Part shown: positions 48,711 through 60,381 of the stretch, piece by piece
How the letters are laid out: the number at the start of each line of letters is the position of its first letter
How positions within the stretch are numbered: position 1 is the stretch's first letter
Assembly (NCBI RefSeq): GCF_963678635.1
Contig: NC_087067.1
Coordinates: 27,661,547-27,725,546, forward strand
DNA from: Symsagittifera roscoffensis
Taxonomy: Eukaryota; Xenacoelomorpha; Acoela; Convolutidae
Direction of reading: 5' to 3'
DNA length: 64,000 nt
Notes under the pieces: model-generated
Databases searched by the model: none
Seen by the model: only the letters and a program-made list of their open reading frames with translations
Told to the model about the DNA's origin: nothing
Position numbers and translations under genes: made by a program

Positions 48711-49193
48711 TCACCTTGCTTCCCTAGAGGTCGGTCTTGCCTTTCTGATAGTTCATTAGCTTCTTCTGATGGGTCTCTTTGATTGTTGTTATTTGTCTCT
48801 TTGTCCCCTAAGACTTAAGTATTTCAATATCGAAGGCCAGCACTTCTCATCTACACCCCTCTGTACTGCGCCTCTCGTCCTTTCTAGTTTGACTTCAACG
48901 TTTTTCTGATCTGTCCTTGCCTTGTTAATCTCCGGTCTTAGAAATTTTGTCTGAAAACTGTGTAACGCTCGGTTCGAAAACATCCCATTTTCCGGTAACT
49001 TGAACCTCAATAAATCAGGTATAATGTCGTTTTTTGGACAAACTCTCACAAATTTAACACGTTGGTTACAGTTGATAAGTTTAACATAAATGGACGCATA
49101 ATCACGGACTAATTTCCAAATGAGTTTGTTCTTAAAAGTCCGAATCAAGATATGAGGTGGGAGTACAACTGTGCTCATAGGTTTGCAGGCCAC
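48711..49193 (-). pseudogene. PLE-2 N-terminal part, other side of the LTR element
   Basis: Minus strand. 49193-48789 (134 codons) has RVCPKNDIIPDLLRFKLPEN and FQTKFLRPEINKAR, typical of the region before the RT core in Penelope-like elements. After a +1 frame change the frame that ends in DRPLGKQ at 48711 continues without a stop into EGSVRALDDVELTNW at 31350 when the LTR element is ignored. This proves that the two segments were once one gene. Confidence 0.8.
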
Positions 49194-49229
49194 GAGGAAT
49201 AAACCTCACGTGACACAAAGCAACACAGT

Positions 49230-49823
49230 TAACACAACTGTAACTCACCCTTTCCGCTGAAGCCTCCCCGTCAGTCGGACCAACAGTTTCCTCGCCTCTG
49301 TTGATCAGTCTTCTTTTCTCCGCCCTCCTTCTCGATTGAGATTTCTTTTTCGTGTTTGAACGAAGCTCGGACAAAACAGCTGGCAGGTTGTCTTGGTGTT
49401 CGAACACAATCCGCGGAGACTTTAGCTCCAGCTCGACGTCCTGGTGCAGTGCCTGATATTCGTTGACCAGCTCCGTTCTTCTCTTCCTCTTTGAAATGAG
49501 ACACCTCGTAATAGGAATGACAGTATACAATTGCGCCGATAATTTTCAGTTTCTTCAGGATTTCTTCAGCAAGCTCTGTAATTGTTTGTGCTGTGGTTGT
49601 TGATAGAATTATTGATGATGTCGTGCCACACCATCACTTGACGTTTTTCTGCTAGAGATGACCTGCAGATTAGGCTTGCGAGGTTCTTCTGTGGGTTCGT
49701 GGTGTTCGGGTTTAAAAAAAGTCCGGGATTAGACAATATTTCGGGTAGAAATTGTTCTTTTTCCGGGTCGCTCAGTTGTTCCATGCTGTGGTAGAGGGAG
49801 CTAGCCGCTACAATGTAGACCAT
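49230..49823 (-). pseudogene. Unrecognised retroelement-associated ORF, 'SLYHS' family, copy 2
   Basis: Minus strand. 49823-49566 (VYIVAASSLYHSMEQL, VMVWHDIINNSI), a frame change, then 49530-49230 with LVNEYQALHQDVELE, SRRRAEKRRL and a following cysteine cluster SCVNCVALCHVRF. It is related along its length to 15290-15865. Here it precedes a Penelope-like element, there a CR1-like element. Upstream of it I see only AT-rich sequence. Function unknown. A weak SGNH-hydrolase resemblance is inference. Confidence 0.55.
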
Positions 49824-50600
49824 TTCAATTCTAACATGGTAAAATATAAAAGATTTTTCCTCTAAAAAAAGGGAAAAAAATTGAAATTACTTCTCCATGT
49901 AGGAGAGACTAATTGAGATTTGGCTCAACGCCGTAGGGTTTCAGAATTTTACATTTTATAACAATTTGTTTGAGCTCTTTTAAGCATCTCCATTGCTGAC
50001 GGAGTTTGGCTTTCTAGAATGGGCTCAGCCAGTGTGCTTAGTTTTCTAAGGTTATAAGGCGTACCAGATTGATTATTTCGCAATTGCTGGAAAGCGATTG
50101 TATCATAAAAATTGAATTAATGATGATTTAGTTATTACAAATTGGGTAAATGTATAAATTGTGGGAAAATTAACATGCGTTTTTAATTGCGTTTACATGT
50201 AAACAAATAATCTTATGATTCAAAAGGTGCTTTGTTTGCTCCCTCAAATGGTTTGAAATTATTGCCTTTTAAGTTATAACGTTAGTTTTTTTTAGTATTT
50301 TAGCGCATTTTCGGAATCAAATATTCAAACTGCAAAAAAATACTAAATTTTTGAAATATGTTTTTTTTTGTTTTTCATTTTCTACAAAAATTGTTTTCAA
50401 GTTGCTTATTTTACTATGACCGTCGAATATGCCTAATCTCTAGTTTTTCGTTCAGCTCTTTTTATCATACGACGCCGAAAATAACGACACTAATTTGAAA
50501 GTAACATTTTTTTGTTAAGACTATGGGGCTATGGGGACTATGGTTTTTAAGACATTCTGTGCTACTTGCTAAGTAACCGGTTATCCTTGCTTTAAATTGA
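49824..50600. other. No recognised gene; PLE-2 5' flank and upstream region of the BCKDHB-like gene
   Basis: AT-rich. Probably contains the 5' UTR of PLE-2 on the left and the promoter or first intron of the BCKDHB-like gene on the right. No defined promoter element could be identified. Confidence 0.4.
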
Positions 50601-50606
50601 TTTCAG
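50601..50606 (+). promoter_or_regulatory. Splice acceptor before the BCKDHB-like coding region
   Basis: tttcag after a T-rich stretch, 6 nt before the ATG at 50613. Either a 5' UTR intron or a trans-splicing site for a spliced leader. The sequence cannot distinguish these. Confidence 0.6.
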
Positions 50607-50612
50607 GAGAAT

Positions 50613-51701
50613 ATGAAAGCCACTGCGGCCTTCAGGATAGTCGGCACTCGTTCTGCTGCCCATTTTACCTATCACCCAACTACCCTTAACACAACTCAGG
50701 TACAAAGTTCTGCAAATATCAATCATCCGAAATTAAACATGTTCCAAGCCATAGTTCAAGCATTAGACATAACACTTCAAAAGGATCCCAGTGCTATTTT
50801 GTTTGGTGAAGATGTGGCGTTCGGAGGTGTGTTCAGATGCTCAATGGGCTTGCGCGATAAATATGGGGAAAGTAGAGTTTTCAATGCTCCCATTTGTGAA
50901 CAAGGGATTGCTGGATTCGGCATTGGAGCGGCAGTCGGTGGTTTGACTGCTGTAGCTGAAATACAGTTTGCGGATTACATTTTCCCTGCCTTTGATCAAT
51001 TGGTCAACGAAGCTGCGAAATATCGCTACCGATCAGGGAATCTATTTAACTGTGGAGGTCTGACGATTAGAGCGCCTTGCTCAGCAGTTGGTCATGGTGC
51101 AGTTTATCATTCGCAATCAGTAGAAGCGTTTTTCGCTCATTGCAGCGGATTAAAAATTGTAATTCCGAGGGGAGCGTACCAAGCCAAAGGTCTTTTACGA
51201 GCTTGCATTAACACTCCAGATCCCTGTTTGTTTTTTGAACCCAAGATTTTGTACAGAACTGCCGAAGATATTGTTCCGGAAGAGGACTATGAACTTCCAA
51301 TTGGCCAGGCAGAAATAGTTCGCCCTGGTAAGGATATTACTCTCATAGGATGGGGCACTCAAGTTCACGTTCTCATGGATGTTGCTGAGGCGCTGTTTGC
51401 CAAAGACGGAACTGAATGCGAAGTGATTGACCTGCAGACTATTGTGCCCTGGGACGTGGATACAATCTGTGACTCAGTTTCAAAAACTGGCAGAGCTCTT
51501 GTGAGTCATGAAGCTCAATTAACAGGAGGCTTTGGAGCTGAAATTGCAGCAACAATTCAAACAAACTGTTTTCTTAACTTAGAAGCGCCCATTGAACGTG
51601 TTTGCGGACTAGATACTCCGTTTCCACATGTGTTTGAGCCGTTCTATATGCCTACAAAATGGAAAGTGATTGAAGCAATAGAAAAAGTTTTGGCGTTTTA
51701 G
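50613..51701 (+). CDS. BCKDHB: Branched-chain 2-oxo acid dehydrogenase E1 subunit beta, mitochondrial
   Basis: 362 codons. Beta subunit of the alpha2-beta2 thiamine-diphosphate-dependent E1 of the mitochondrial complex that decarboxylates the 2-oxo acids from leucine, isoleucine and valine. Conserved blocks in order: [13 protein letters not shown] (64-76), [11 protein letters not shown] (95-105), [20 protein letters not shown] (119-138), [17 protein letters not shown] (160-176), [35 protein letters not shown] and a complete C-terminus ([12 protein letters not shown]). The family's AHFTY-like start of the mature region is at about 16-20, so the targeting presequence is only about 15 residues, shorter than in vertebrates (about 390 aa total there). 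The coding region has no intron, which is unusual for an animal BCKDHB. All blocks are intact, so I regard it as functional. Confidence 0.95.
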   Translation: MKATAAFRIVGTRSAAHFTYHPTTLNTTQVQSSANINHPKLNMFQAIVQALDITLQKDPSAILFGEDVAFGGVFRCSMGLRDKYGESRVFNAPICEQGIAGFGIGAAVGGLTAVAEIQFADYIFPAFDQLVNEAAKYRYRSGNLFNCGGLTIRAPCSAVGHGAVYHSQSVEAFFAHCSGLKIVIPRGAYQAKGLLRACINTPDPCLFFEPKILYRTAEDIVPEEDYELPIGQAEIVRPGKDITLIGWGTQVHVLMDVAEALFAKDGTECEVIDLQTIVPWDVDTICDSVSKTGRALVSHEAQLTGGFGAEIAATIQTNCFLNLEAPIERVCGLDTPFPHVFEPFYMPTKWKVIEAIEKVLAF

Positions 51702-51726
51702 AAACTAGCATAGCAACAAACTTTGT

Positions 51727-51732
51727 ATTAAA
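51727..51732 (+). terminator. Probable polyadenylation signal of the BCKDHB-like gene
   Basis: attaaa 26 nt after the stop codon, in AT-rich sequence. It is the commonest variant of AATAAA. Confidence 0.5.
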
Positions 51733-52804
51733 TATTTAGCAGACCCTATGTAAATCGATTGTTAGAAAGTCTGAAATCGAAATGGGAGTATTCTTAATTT
51801 AAATGTTTTTACCCTAGCGATAAACTTTGTTCACATGAGCTATAATTTTAAGTTGCCTGTTTAAAGTCTTTAGTTCTGATGAGTCTAGAGCAGGGGCGGA
51901 TCGGTTTCCTCGAAGGGGACGGATTTTCAAAAAAAATATCGAAAGTTTTGTCGACCTTTTTTTTAGGTCGAACAAATTGATTTTCCGAGCGCTCCCTGAA
52001 TATTATATAGACCATATTTTGACAGTTTTTTTTGCGCCGCAGGCTATTTTCTAAAAAAAAACAGGTTATGGTCAAAATGCCGTTTTTGGGAAACGTTTTT
52101 CTGGTTCTTTATTCACACAAAAATTTTCCGTTAGAAAAACAGACAAATTTTCTCATAGAAACTTTTTTGCATTATTTTTTTTTCGGATGCATGGTTTTTG
52201 ATTTTGTTTATTTTTGTTCGAAAATTGCGCGTAAATAGTTTTAGTATTGGTGTGTTTCAGGTTGAGCGTTTTCTTTTGAAATCGATTCAATGTGATGCCA
52301 ACTTTGCATTGTTTACACTTGCGAAGCGAGTGTTTTAGTACGAACCTTTTTTTTCTAACCTAAGTTGCAAATATTGGTGCGGCACCTTTTTGGTGCGGTA
52401 TCCCAACAATGGTGGGGCGCCTTTACAGCTTTTTGATAGCATGTCCTTTGAAATTCGAATAGTAATAAGCTAACACAGTTGATGCATTTTAAATTCATCA
52501 AATGAACCAAAAAAGCGATTAGTTTCAAACAACTCAACAATAATGAAAACTCGATTTCAGAAATTTTCTAACTCAATTTATCTCGCAGTTTTCTGAAATG
52601 CATAATTTGTGTATAATGTGGCTTTATGCTTTGCGATTGGTTAAATGCAAAGTTAGTGTGGATGGCTTCAGTTTGTTATATTCCAAATTATTACACGCAA
52701 ATTTGAATCTATTTGTATTTGGTGCCACTTTTGCTGAATAGCATTGGCAAGTTATTAGCATATGTAGCTGTTTTGTTCGTGACTAGTGTTAGTCGGTTTG
52801 TTTA
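51733..52804. other. No recognised gene
   Basis: AT-rich intergenic sequence. Small open stretches on either strand carry no recognisable motif. Confidence 0.5.
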
Positions 52805-52887
52805 GCTTGCGTGGCGGATTGGATAGTGCGTGAGACTCAATATCTTTTGATTGAAGTAGGTCGCAGATTCGAATCCTACACGTAGCC
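52805..52887 (+). tRNA. tRNA-like sequence (pseudogene or SINE head)
   Basis: Good internal promoter boxes: an A-box-like tggcggattggatagtgc (52812-52829) and a B-box-like gattcgaatcc (52866-52876) at tRNA spacing. A 5-bp anticodon stem (tcaat/attga) exists, but the loop is 8 nt, the T stem has two mismatches and the acceptor ends pair only over three positions. It is therefore a degenerate tRNA, or the head of a tRNA-derived SINE. The A box is closest to arginine-type tRNAs, which is a tentative reading. Confidence 0.5.
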
Positions 52888-55103
52888 GAGTTAGTGTCAA
52901 TTCGAGGCTTTTTTCTCTTTTTTTAATTTCACTTGATAGAGCTGCGTTTTGGTCGTGTTTTCGCAAGTGTTTGCAAAGCGCAGCTTTGTATTTGTGTTGA
53001 ATGCCTTAAAATTTTTGAAAAAAATTCAAATTGCCATAAAAATGTGATAGTTTTTCGCAATGTCGACTTAATTTTTTGTTGTTGGAAGGATAGCCGCAAG
53101 TGTTGCACGAGATTCAAGAAAAAGGTTCTCTCTGGCTGTAATTTAGGGAAAAATGATTTTTCGTGTTTTATTCTTAACGGGCGTCTTTCTATTGTAATTT
53201 TGATTCAGCCCTCTCACTTTTAGGATCTCAGAGATTCTAAAGGTTTTCTGCGATTTCTTTTTGTGGCTATGTTTGAAATTTCTGTATTCAATTTTTTTTT
53301 GCATTTGAAATTTTTTCATTATTGGTATTTCATTTTGATCTAAATTTATAGAAAGAGAAGAATAGGTCCTTCTCCTATCCCCCAGTAGTGGTATCGAACA
53401 TGCAGGTTGTTTGGATGCAAGATTTTAAGAAACGTTTTGGTAAAATTATGAATTTTCGCATCTCGTTGTTACCGATTTTTTTCTGATATGATTTTTTCTA
53501 CTGGATATGAGAAAGAACTGAATCGAGTTTGTGTGGCCCGAATTATAACTAGAACTTGTCTGGAAGTATTTTCTCCTCTAAAACGTCATTTAGAAGTTTG
53601 CTGCCTTAAAACTACCAATGGTCTCATAACAGTCAGACAAAAAGTTTTTAAAGGTAGTTCCTAAGTAATGCCAGTGAGTTCATACTTTTGATAATTCCAT
53701 GACAGTTAAAGACAAGTTTTTTTTGATACTCAGGTTAACAGACTTTCAGACAAATTTAATGCTTTTTCATCAGTTTTGAGCATTTATTGGATCTATGAAT
53801 TTTAATCTAAAGTGGAAAAGAACAAAGTGATTTTCCTTTTTAAAGGTTTTGATGATTTGTATTTTTTCTTAAAAATTCTTAAACTGTTCACGCTCAAACT
53901 TAATTTTTTGCGGTTTTAATTGGAATATCTTTTTTGGTTCACTTCATTCACGTTGTTTCAATTCCACTATCGATCAGCAAAAGTGTAAAGTTCACGAAAA
54001 ACGTGAATGACTTCTAGTTTCAAAAATGTTCTTTATTTTTCTGATTTCCGACTCTTTATTTTTCTGGTTTTGAAGTGCCGTAACTAAAATTTGTAAAGAT
54101 ACAGACAGTTCAGTTTTAAATTTCTTTTCCAATTTCAGTTTTAATTTTGTTTTTTTTTTGCTCAAAAAGTTTGGGGGCTTTAATGGTTGCGGCGTATGTT
54201 TTTTTATCTCGTTAGTTTGATTCATAATAGGTCGTTTTAGGGAAAATTTGTGCCATAGCAGACGTCGTAACTTGAAATCTAAAAACGTGATGTATTAATT
54301 TTTTTTCAAGGACAATTTTTCCGGCTCAACGGGCGTCTGGACATTTTACATCATTCTCGACACGTATTTAGAGATGTTTGACATTTTTTATTATTTTTTT
54401 TTTGACGCAGAGGCTTTCGTTTCATTTTTGCCCACTAGCTTGCATGACTGTGTGAGAGATGTATCGGTGAAGCTCTATCGGAGTGTTGTGAAGCTCTACT
54501 TCGCCTTTGTGTAGGTGTTATGCCATTCGAAAATCACCGGAATATGTAATGATTGCTCTTGGTTAAATTTGTCTAGTTTCTCATTTTTACATTATATTGT
54601 TGGACTGAAAAGCACCAACTATTGTAAATTAGAGTCATCAAAAGTCGTGCGTCAAAATGCGATTTAATAGAGGTAATGCCAAATTCTTAGCAATATTTTT
54701 TTCCGGTCAACAAATCTGACGGAAAGTACTTTAACTTGAAAGAGCCAGTGTCTTTTAAACCTGAAACTGATCATTTGGATGGCTGAAGCTAATGGTTTTG
54801 AACATTTTAGCCTGTAAAAACCGTTTTAAAGCAAGTTTTACTTATCAGCACTGTATTCAACGATTAAATTGCTCAACGTCACCAATATTTCAACAATTTT
54901 GCATTACTTTAACTACAGTTCACAGGCTTCTTTACTCGTCACGTTTAAGATTTTTCAACGTATTAGTTTTGCATGTTTGACGAAAGAAGATGTTCACGTA
55001 TAAGCTATATCGTATATTGCAATGGTTAAGATTTTTTTTTCGGTTTTCCAGGTTGAATTCAGTGTTTGTTGCACCGAGTTTAAAATAAGCAGCACAACAG
55101 TGT
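52888..55103. other. No recognised gene
   Basis: AT-rich sequence, about 2.2 kb. Both strands were scanned. Short open frames have biased lysine/phenylalanine/serine composition and no motif. A possible SINE body could follow the tRNA-like sequence, but its end is not visible. Confidence 0.5.
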
Positions 55104-56000
55104 GATGCTGTCAGGGTTCCGCCAGGGGCTGCAAATTTGGCCTCCAATTATGAATGCCTAAATCCTTTTATTGTACGAGATACGACGATTTCTGTGATTT
55201 TTCTTAAATTCATCGCAAATTACTTCTTGAAAAATTGAAATTCTCAACTGTGTAGTTGGGTGCTGTCAGGATACTCTCATGGACGGCGAATCTTGTCTCC
55301 AAATATGACTGCTCAAATCTCTAGTTTTCGGTATATGACTCGTTTTATGATTTTTTTGATTTTTTAAAAAAACTTAAATTTTAAAAAATTAAAAGATTTG
55401 AACATCCCATTAATGTAGTTGGATACTGTGAGTGTACCCTTAGGAGTTCCGAGTTGCAAATGCTGCGTGCAAATGCAAAAAGAGTGCTCAAATGCTCTCA
55501 GTTAACGAGATGAGACGTTTGTTTTTGTTTCAAATTGTTCAAAGAACTTAGATATAAAATTTTCACAAAACTCGAAGTTCCTATCTCTATAAAGAGTCTC
55601 TATCACGGAATTCCCAGGATCGTGACATTTGCCTCCAATGATGACTGCTTAAATTCTTGTAATTTGCGAGATATTACGTTTTCGTGATTTTTTCAAAAAA
55701 ATTTTCAGAAAACTTAAATTTAGTTTGATTTCTTCAAAATTTGAAATTCCTAACCCTGTAGTTGGGGTCTGTCAGAGTACTCTTACGGGTTGCAAATCTT
55801 GACTCCAAATATGACTGCTCAAATCATTGTATTTTCCAGATATGAAGTTTTGTGAATCTTTCAAAAAAAAATTTGAAAAACTTAAATTAATTTTTTTTTC
55901 AAAATTTGAAAGTGCTAGCCCTGTAATTTGGGGCTGTCAGAGTACTCTCTCGGGTTGCAATTGTTCAGAAAATTTTTTCTTCAGAAAATTTCATGATTTT
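55104..56000. repeat. Diverged tandem repeat, about 165-bp period
   Basis: About five to six units start near 55104, 55261, 55424, 55597, 55767 and 55931. Recurring blocks are ctgtcag, gtactct, ttgcaaat, ctccaaatatgactgctcaaat and, at the end of each unit, a gtagttggg-type block. Units are only partly similar, so the array is old. Function unknown. Typical of decayed satellite DNA. Confidence 0.75.
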
Positions 56001-59000
56001 TTTTCAAATTTGAACTGAAAAAGTTTGAACAAACAACTTAACAAAATTTGCAACTAACAACCCTATTAATGATATTTACTTTTACGAGAGCAAGTGTATT
56101 GCAATTGGGTAGACCAGTTTTTCAAAGTTTTTGATGTATGTAAAGTGGGCGTAGTAACCTCGTATTGTCCTGTGTTGGGCCAAAAATAAATTATGGTGAG
56201 GGGACTTCGACTTTCAATTTTTACTTGCTCAGGTTCTCGAGACAGTTTTTCCCGGAGCAACGTCTGACTAAATACTGTCGGCTTATTTATCGTTTTCTTA
56301 GTTACTTATAATCTCGGGTGAAGCTTCCAATATGCTTTTCTAAAAAAAAGTCAGTTGATATAAATCATGATAACAAATTTCAGTGGAGTTAGTTTTTTCA
56401 TCAATTTTTCACCTGTTTTTTTGATCAGCACGGCATTCTATGGCTGTGATGTATTGCTCGTGACGCAAAGCTCCGTTTCGATTTTGATTTCCCAAATGTG
56501 CTTTTTTCGATGACATAGGTTTCTGTCGAAGATCATATTGACTCCATTACCTCATGTTAGACAAGAATTGCTTTGTTATGATACGAGCCTTTTTTCAAAC
56601 CATATTCGAACTTTTTGCACTGTTTAAGCGAAGCTCTTATGTTATGAGAAAAGTAAGAGCTATAGCGATGAGTATCCCGCGATTAGTCCGGATTCATTAC
56701 TAGCGAAGCATGATAACATGTATTTTATCCAGTTTTGCATTGTACCAATCTGTGCTGCCTGTAAAACTGGCTTGTAAAATCTGAGAAAAAATACAAAAGT
56801 AAAAGTCGCTAAGTTCTGTAAATTGCTACTGAAAAAAATAGAATATTGCTTGAATTAAAGATATTTACCATCAGAAAAATATAGACTTATTTGATGATTT
56901 GTTTTTGCCGGCACCAAGCATAAAAGCAGGTTGATATCACCGTAAACAACTGCTATTTGATAATAAAGGAGGCTCTAGTTTTAATCTTGCTGCTGAATAA
57001 GAATTGGAGCGGCTTTTTTTAATGAACCTTATGATTTTATAGGCTTCATTCTACCTTTTTGTAGTTAACGCGTTGCCTTTGCACACGATGGTCTGTCGCA
57101 GGGCGACCAACACCGTGCCTCTGAAAAAGGGACCTAGTGTAGTCACCCCAAAAATGGACCGTCATAAGTGATCCAGGAAAACCTTAAGATAAAAAACCGG
57201 ATTTGTTTAACTTTCAGTTTAACTAAAAATAAGGCCTTACAAAAAAGTATCATTTATGGCAGAAGGCTGGACGTCTTTAAGGATAGCCTGATCGTCTGTT
57301 TTTTGTTCTTGTAGTTTGATTTTTTCTGCTTGACCTCCTCGAGCTGCCCCTCCACAAGGAAAGGCGGTGAGAAAGGCGGTTTACCCATGTTCAATCTGAA
57401 AACACGCGATTGAATTTTTTTTTCTAAAAAAGCACCAGTAGTCCAAAATCGGATCGTTCCATTAAAAGGGACCAGTTGTTCACCCTGGCCAGACGTTCGA
57501 AAACCGGCCGGACCCTTTTTCTTTATGTATGAGAATTTTTTTCCCGTAAAAACTGAACTGTCGGACTTCTTTTGTCTCCTTGTGTTGTCGGCTGTTACCA
57601 GTTCACATTTTTTGATATTTTTTGTTTCTTAGTGCCACAAGTTTTGTGATTTACTCCTGTAATATACGATTATACTAGCCCTGTCTTACTATATTTTCCT
57701 TTTTTTGGTTTTTCGCCTTACAGATTTTTTCGGCCTAAATAGTTCTGTTTAATGTTTTATTGGCTCAAGCAACCTATTTTGGATTGTTTGAAGGTGAGAA
57801 ATATATTATGATTTTTAAAATAACTCAGTTCTATTCTTCTGTGAAAGTTCAAAATTTAACCCTTAATCACTCAACTATTTTTTGACAACTATTTTTTTTG
57901 ACATTTTGTTTTTAACTCAATGGCTTTCTACCCACAAATTGTTGGCTTAGTGGCGGCTCAATAAATAATAAAAGGTTATTTAGTGTTGGTGGCTGTCTTC
58001 TTGGCTGTTTTCCTGGTGTAGATTTTTTTACTTTGTTTTTTCGCTTGCTACGTTTGAGTTTTATTGCATGTGATGCGAAAAAATATCTTGCTTGTTTTGA
58101 CTTGTACAATATTATACATCGGATCAGCAAAACTTATTGTCGCTTGAAGATAACTCTTGCGCTTCTAATTATACTTATTTTTGGGTGGCGTAAATGCTTC
58201 ACTAAAATGTAACTTCACGTTGAACTTCACATGAGTTTAAAATACTTTTTGGCTTCCCTGCTTTTAGTCGAAGTTCTTTGTGGCTAAGTTCCAATTGAGA
58301 GCGAATATTTTCAAAGGTTATGATATATATTCAAGTGATATGAAGCTCTGCCTCGTCTATTTGTTAACTTTGTGAGTAAAATATTTTGAATTTTTCTGTT
58401 GTTGAAAGCAATCCAGATGCACTAAAAGTTCGCGATACATAAAAGATAGAATTACCATCTACTGAAAAAACGGGGAAGCTTCCTTTGGATTTTGGCTCAT
58501 CGCTGCTACAGTGTCAGCATGTACTGTTTTTGAGTCTGGCATAGAACCCAAAACCGCCAGCAAGAATTGAAAACTCCCAGCTGCCACATCTACATTGTAC
58601 TTTAGAATTTGGAAAACATGGTAGGGCCTAAGTCATAATCCGATCAAGCTTAGCAACTTTCGAGCAGCTCCCAGCAACCAAGGTTAATGGCTTATTCTTG
58701 GACCTCAATTCACCGATCTCAGTTTACAAGAGTTGTAAGACTTGCCCTCTTACGACTATAAAACTTAAGCAGGACTCGATTAAAAAAAAGAAATGAAAAA
58801 AAAAAAAAAAAACTATTGCAGAAACCGAACTGCCAATATCCAAATCAATTGAGAACTATTGCGAATTTTTTAGCACTCAAAACGAGGATACTTGACCAAT
58901 TCCAGCTAAAGTCGGTGATGACATACTAAAACTAAAATGACCGCAGTATCATTCATTGGGGGGTTTAGGAACTTAGACGATCAGAAAATAACGGAATTAA
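56001..59000. other. No recognised gene
   Basis: 3 kb of AT-rich sequence. A slightly GC-richer patch at about 57060-57550 contains exon-like sequence but no motif that I can name. An A run lies at about 58796-58812. I cannot support any gene. Confidence 0.45.
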
Positions 59001-59166
59001 GACAATAACTTGCGTGCAAAATGCCTGAAACTTGTTTACAGAGTTAAATTATCTTTTGGCTGAGTGAATACTGGTTGTCCAATTTAGACAATAACTTGCC
59101 CGCAAATTGCGTGAATTTTGTTTACAGACTTAAATTAACTCTTGGCTGATTAAATGCTGGTTGCCC
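59001..59166. repeat. Diverged direct duplication, 86-bp period
   Basis: 59001-59080 and 59087-59166 both run gacaataacttg ... gcaaa ... gtttacag ... ttggctga ... ctggttg, at roughly 80% identity by eye. A short local duplication. Confidence 0.75.
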
Positions 59167-60290
59167 GTAAATTCCGCTTCTTTACGGTTGTCTAATTTGC
59201 TTGTCCTCTAATTTCCTAGGCCCCATTTATTGGACCAACGGTACTTCGCGCCCTCTTGCTGTAATAACACTTATGATGCAAAAACATAACTTAGATAACT
59301 CACATCATTACTAAACTCCAGTTGTTGAAGTTCTCGAAAACCTACGAAACCATGCTCAAAAAGTGAAATTTGAAATCACAATGGAGCTCAATGAACTGAG
59401 AAACTATCAGTATCAGTCTTCACATTGATCAATGCCCAACCGTTGTTCTAATATGTGCAAAAATACACTGCTGCACCAGAAAAAAAAAACTTTAATTTAA
59501 GCAAACTATTAAAACAAAAACAAGTAGAAACCCTTCTACAGGTTAAATGTTGTAGCCAACTGATTGTATACTATAAATCTGTAGAGATGTTAAACTGACC
59601 AAAAAAACTGAAACTACTCGTTGACTTAAAATTTATTAATCCAGACTATCCCGAATCCGTTATATGCAAATTCAAATACAAAATCTCAAACAAAAACGGA
59701 AAAGAGAATGGGCCAACAATTCGAAATGCTATCCTAATCTTTTTTTAAAATTAAATTTGTTGACGTCAGCTTTTGGTGGTGATTTTTGACAAAAAGATTC
59801 AAAAACATGATGTTTATGTTTAATGAAAAGAACTATGGAGAAAAATTTAAAATTATATTTTCTTAACTACACCAACGTTCATGGTTTGAAGAGATAAAAA
59901 AAACATAAACTTGGAAAAAAAACTTTGAGAAATCTTTTCTACTTTCGCTGATTAAACCATCACTCGAGTCTAGACAAGATCTTTTAGTTTCTTGATATTG
60001 TTGGAGCCTGAGAACACAGATTGGACTAAAGATATAGGCATAGCTAGAGCAATATATACAGGAACAAGACTGCTCGTATCAGGGCGAAGCCCTGAATGTT
60101 CCGACTGCCTTATAAGGTTTATGGAGCAGTAATACATTAAAAAATTAAAAGTAATAGAACAAAATGAAATTTTTTTTTCAAAAGTTTGAAATTTTTTATG
60201 AAAATCATCCCCCCAGACGCCATATAAAGTACAAAAGGATAGATTTCGCTACTTGTAACAAATCAATTATGGCAAATAAGCTTCGTTAAA
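59167..60290. other. No recognised gene
   Basis: AT-rich. No motif seen. Confidence 0.45.
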
Positions 60291-60381
60291 CCAATTTGGA
60301 ACAATTTCTAAGACGGATTAATTCTCCGCTTGCGCGTTAATAGCGCGAAATATATCGCGCGTTAATTGTCCCAAATTGGTC
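60291..60381. mobile_element. 91-bp inverted-repeat element (possible MITE or hairpin)
   Basis: The ends accaatttggaacaatt and aattgtcccaaattggt are inverted copies with one mismatch. The inside holds a second GC-richer dyad: gcgcgttaatagcgcg, then atatatcgcgcgttaa. No clear target-site duplication. It may be a tiny MITE or a structured RNA or replication element. Confidence 0.5.

Noticed and set aside
52805-52887. Functional tRNA gene
   Set aside because: The acceptor stem pairs at only three positions and the T stem has two mismatches. Kept only as a tRNA-like sequence.
57912-58130. 72-codon basic minus-strand ORF (KLKRSKRKNKVKK)
   Set aside because: No domain, no flanking splice signals of quality, and base composition like the surrounding AT-rich sequence.
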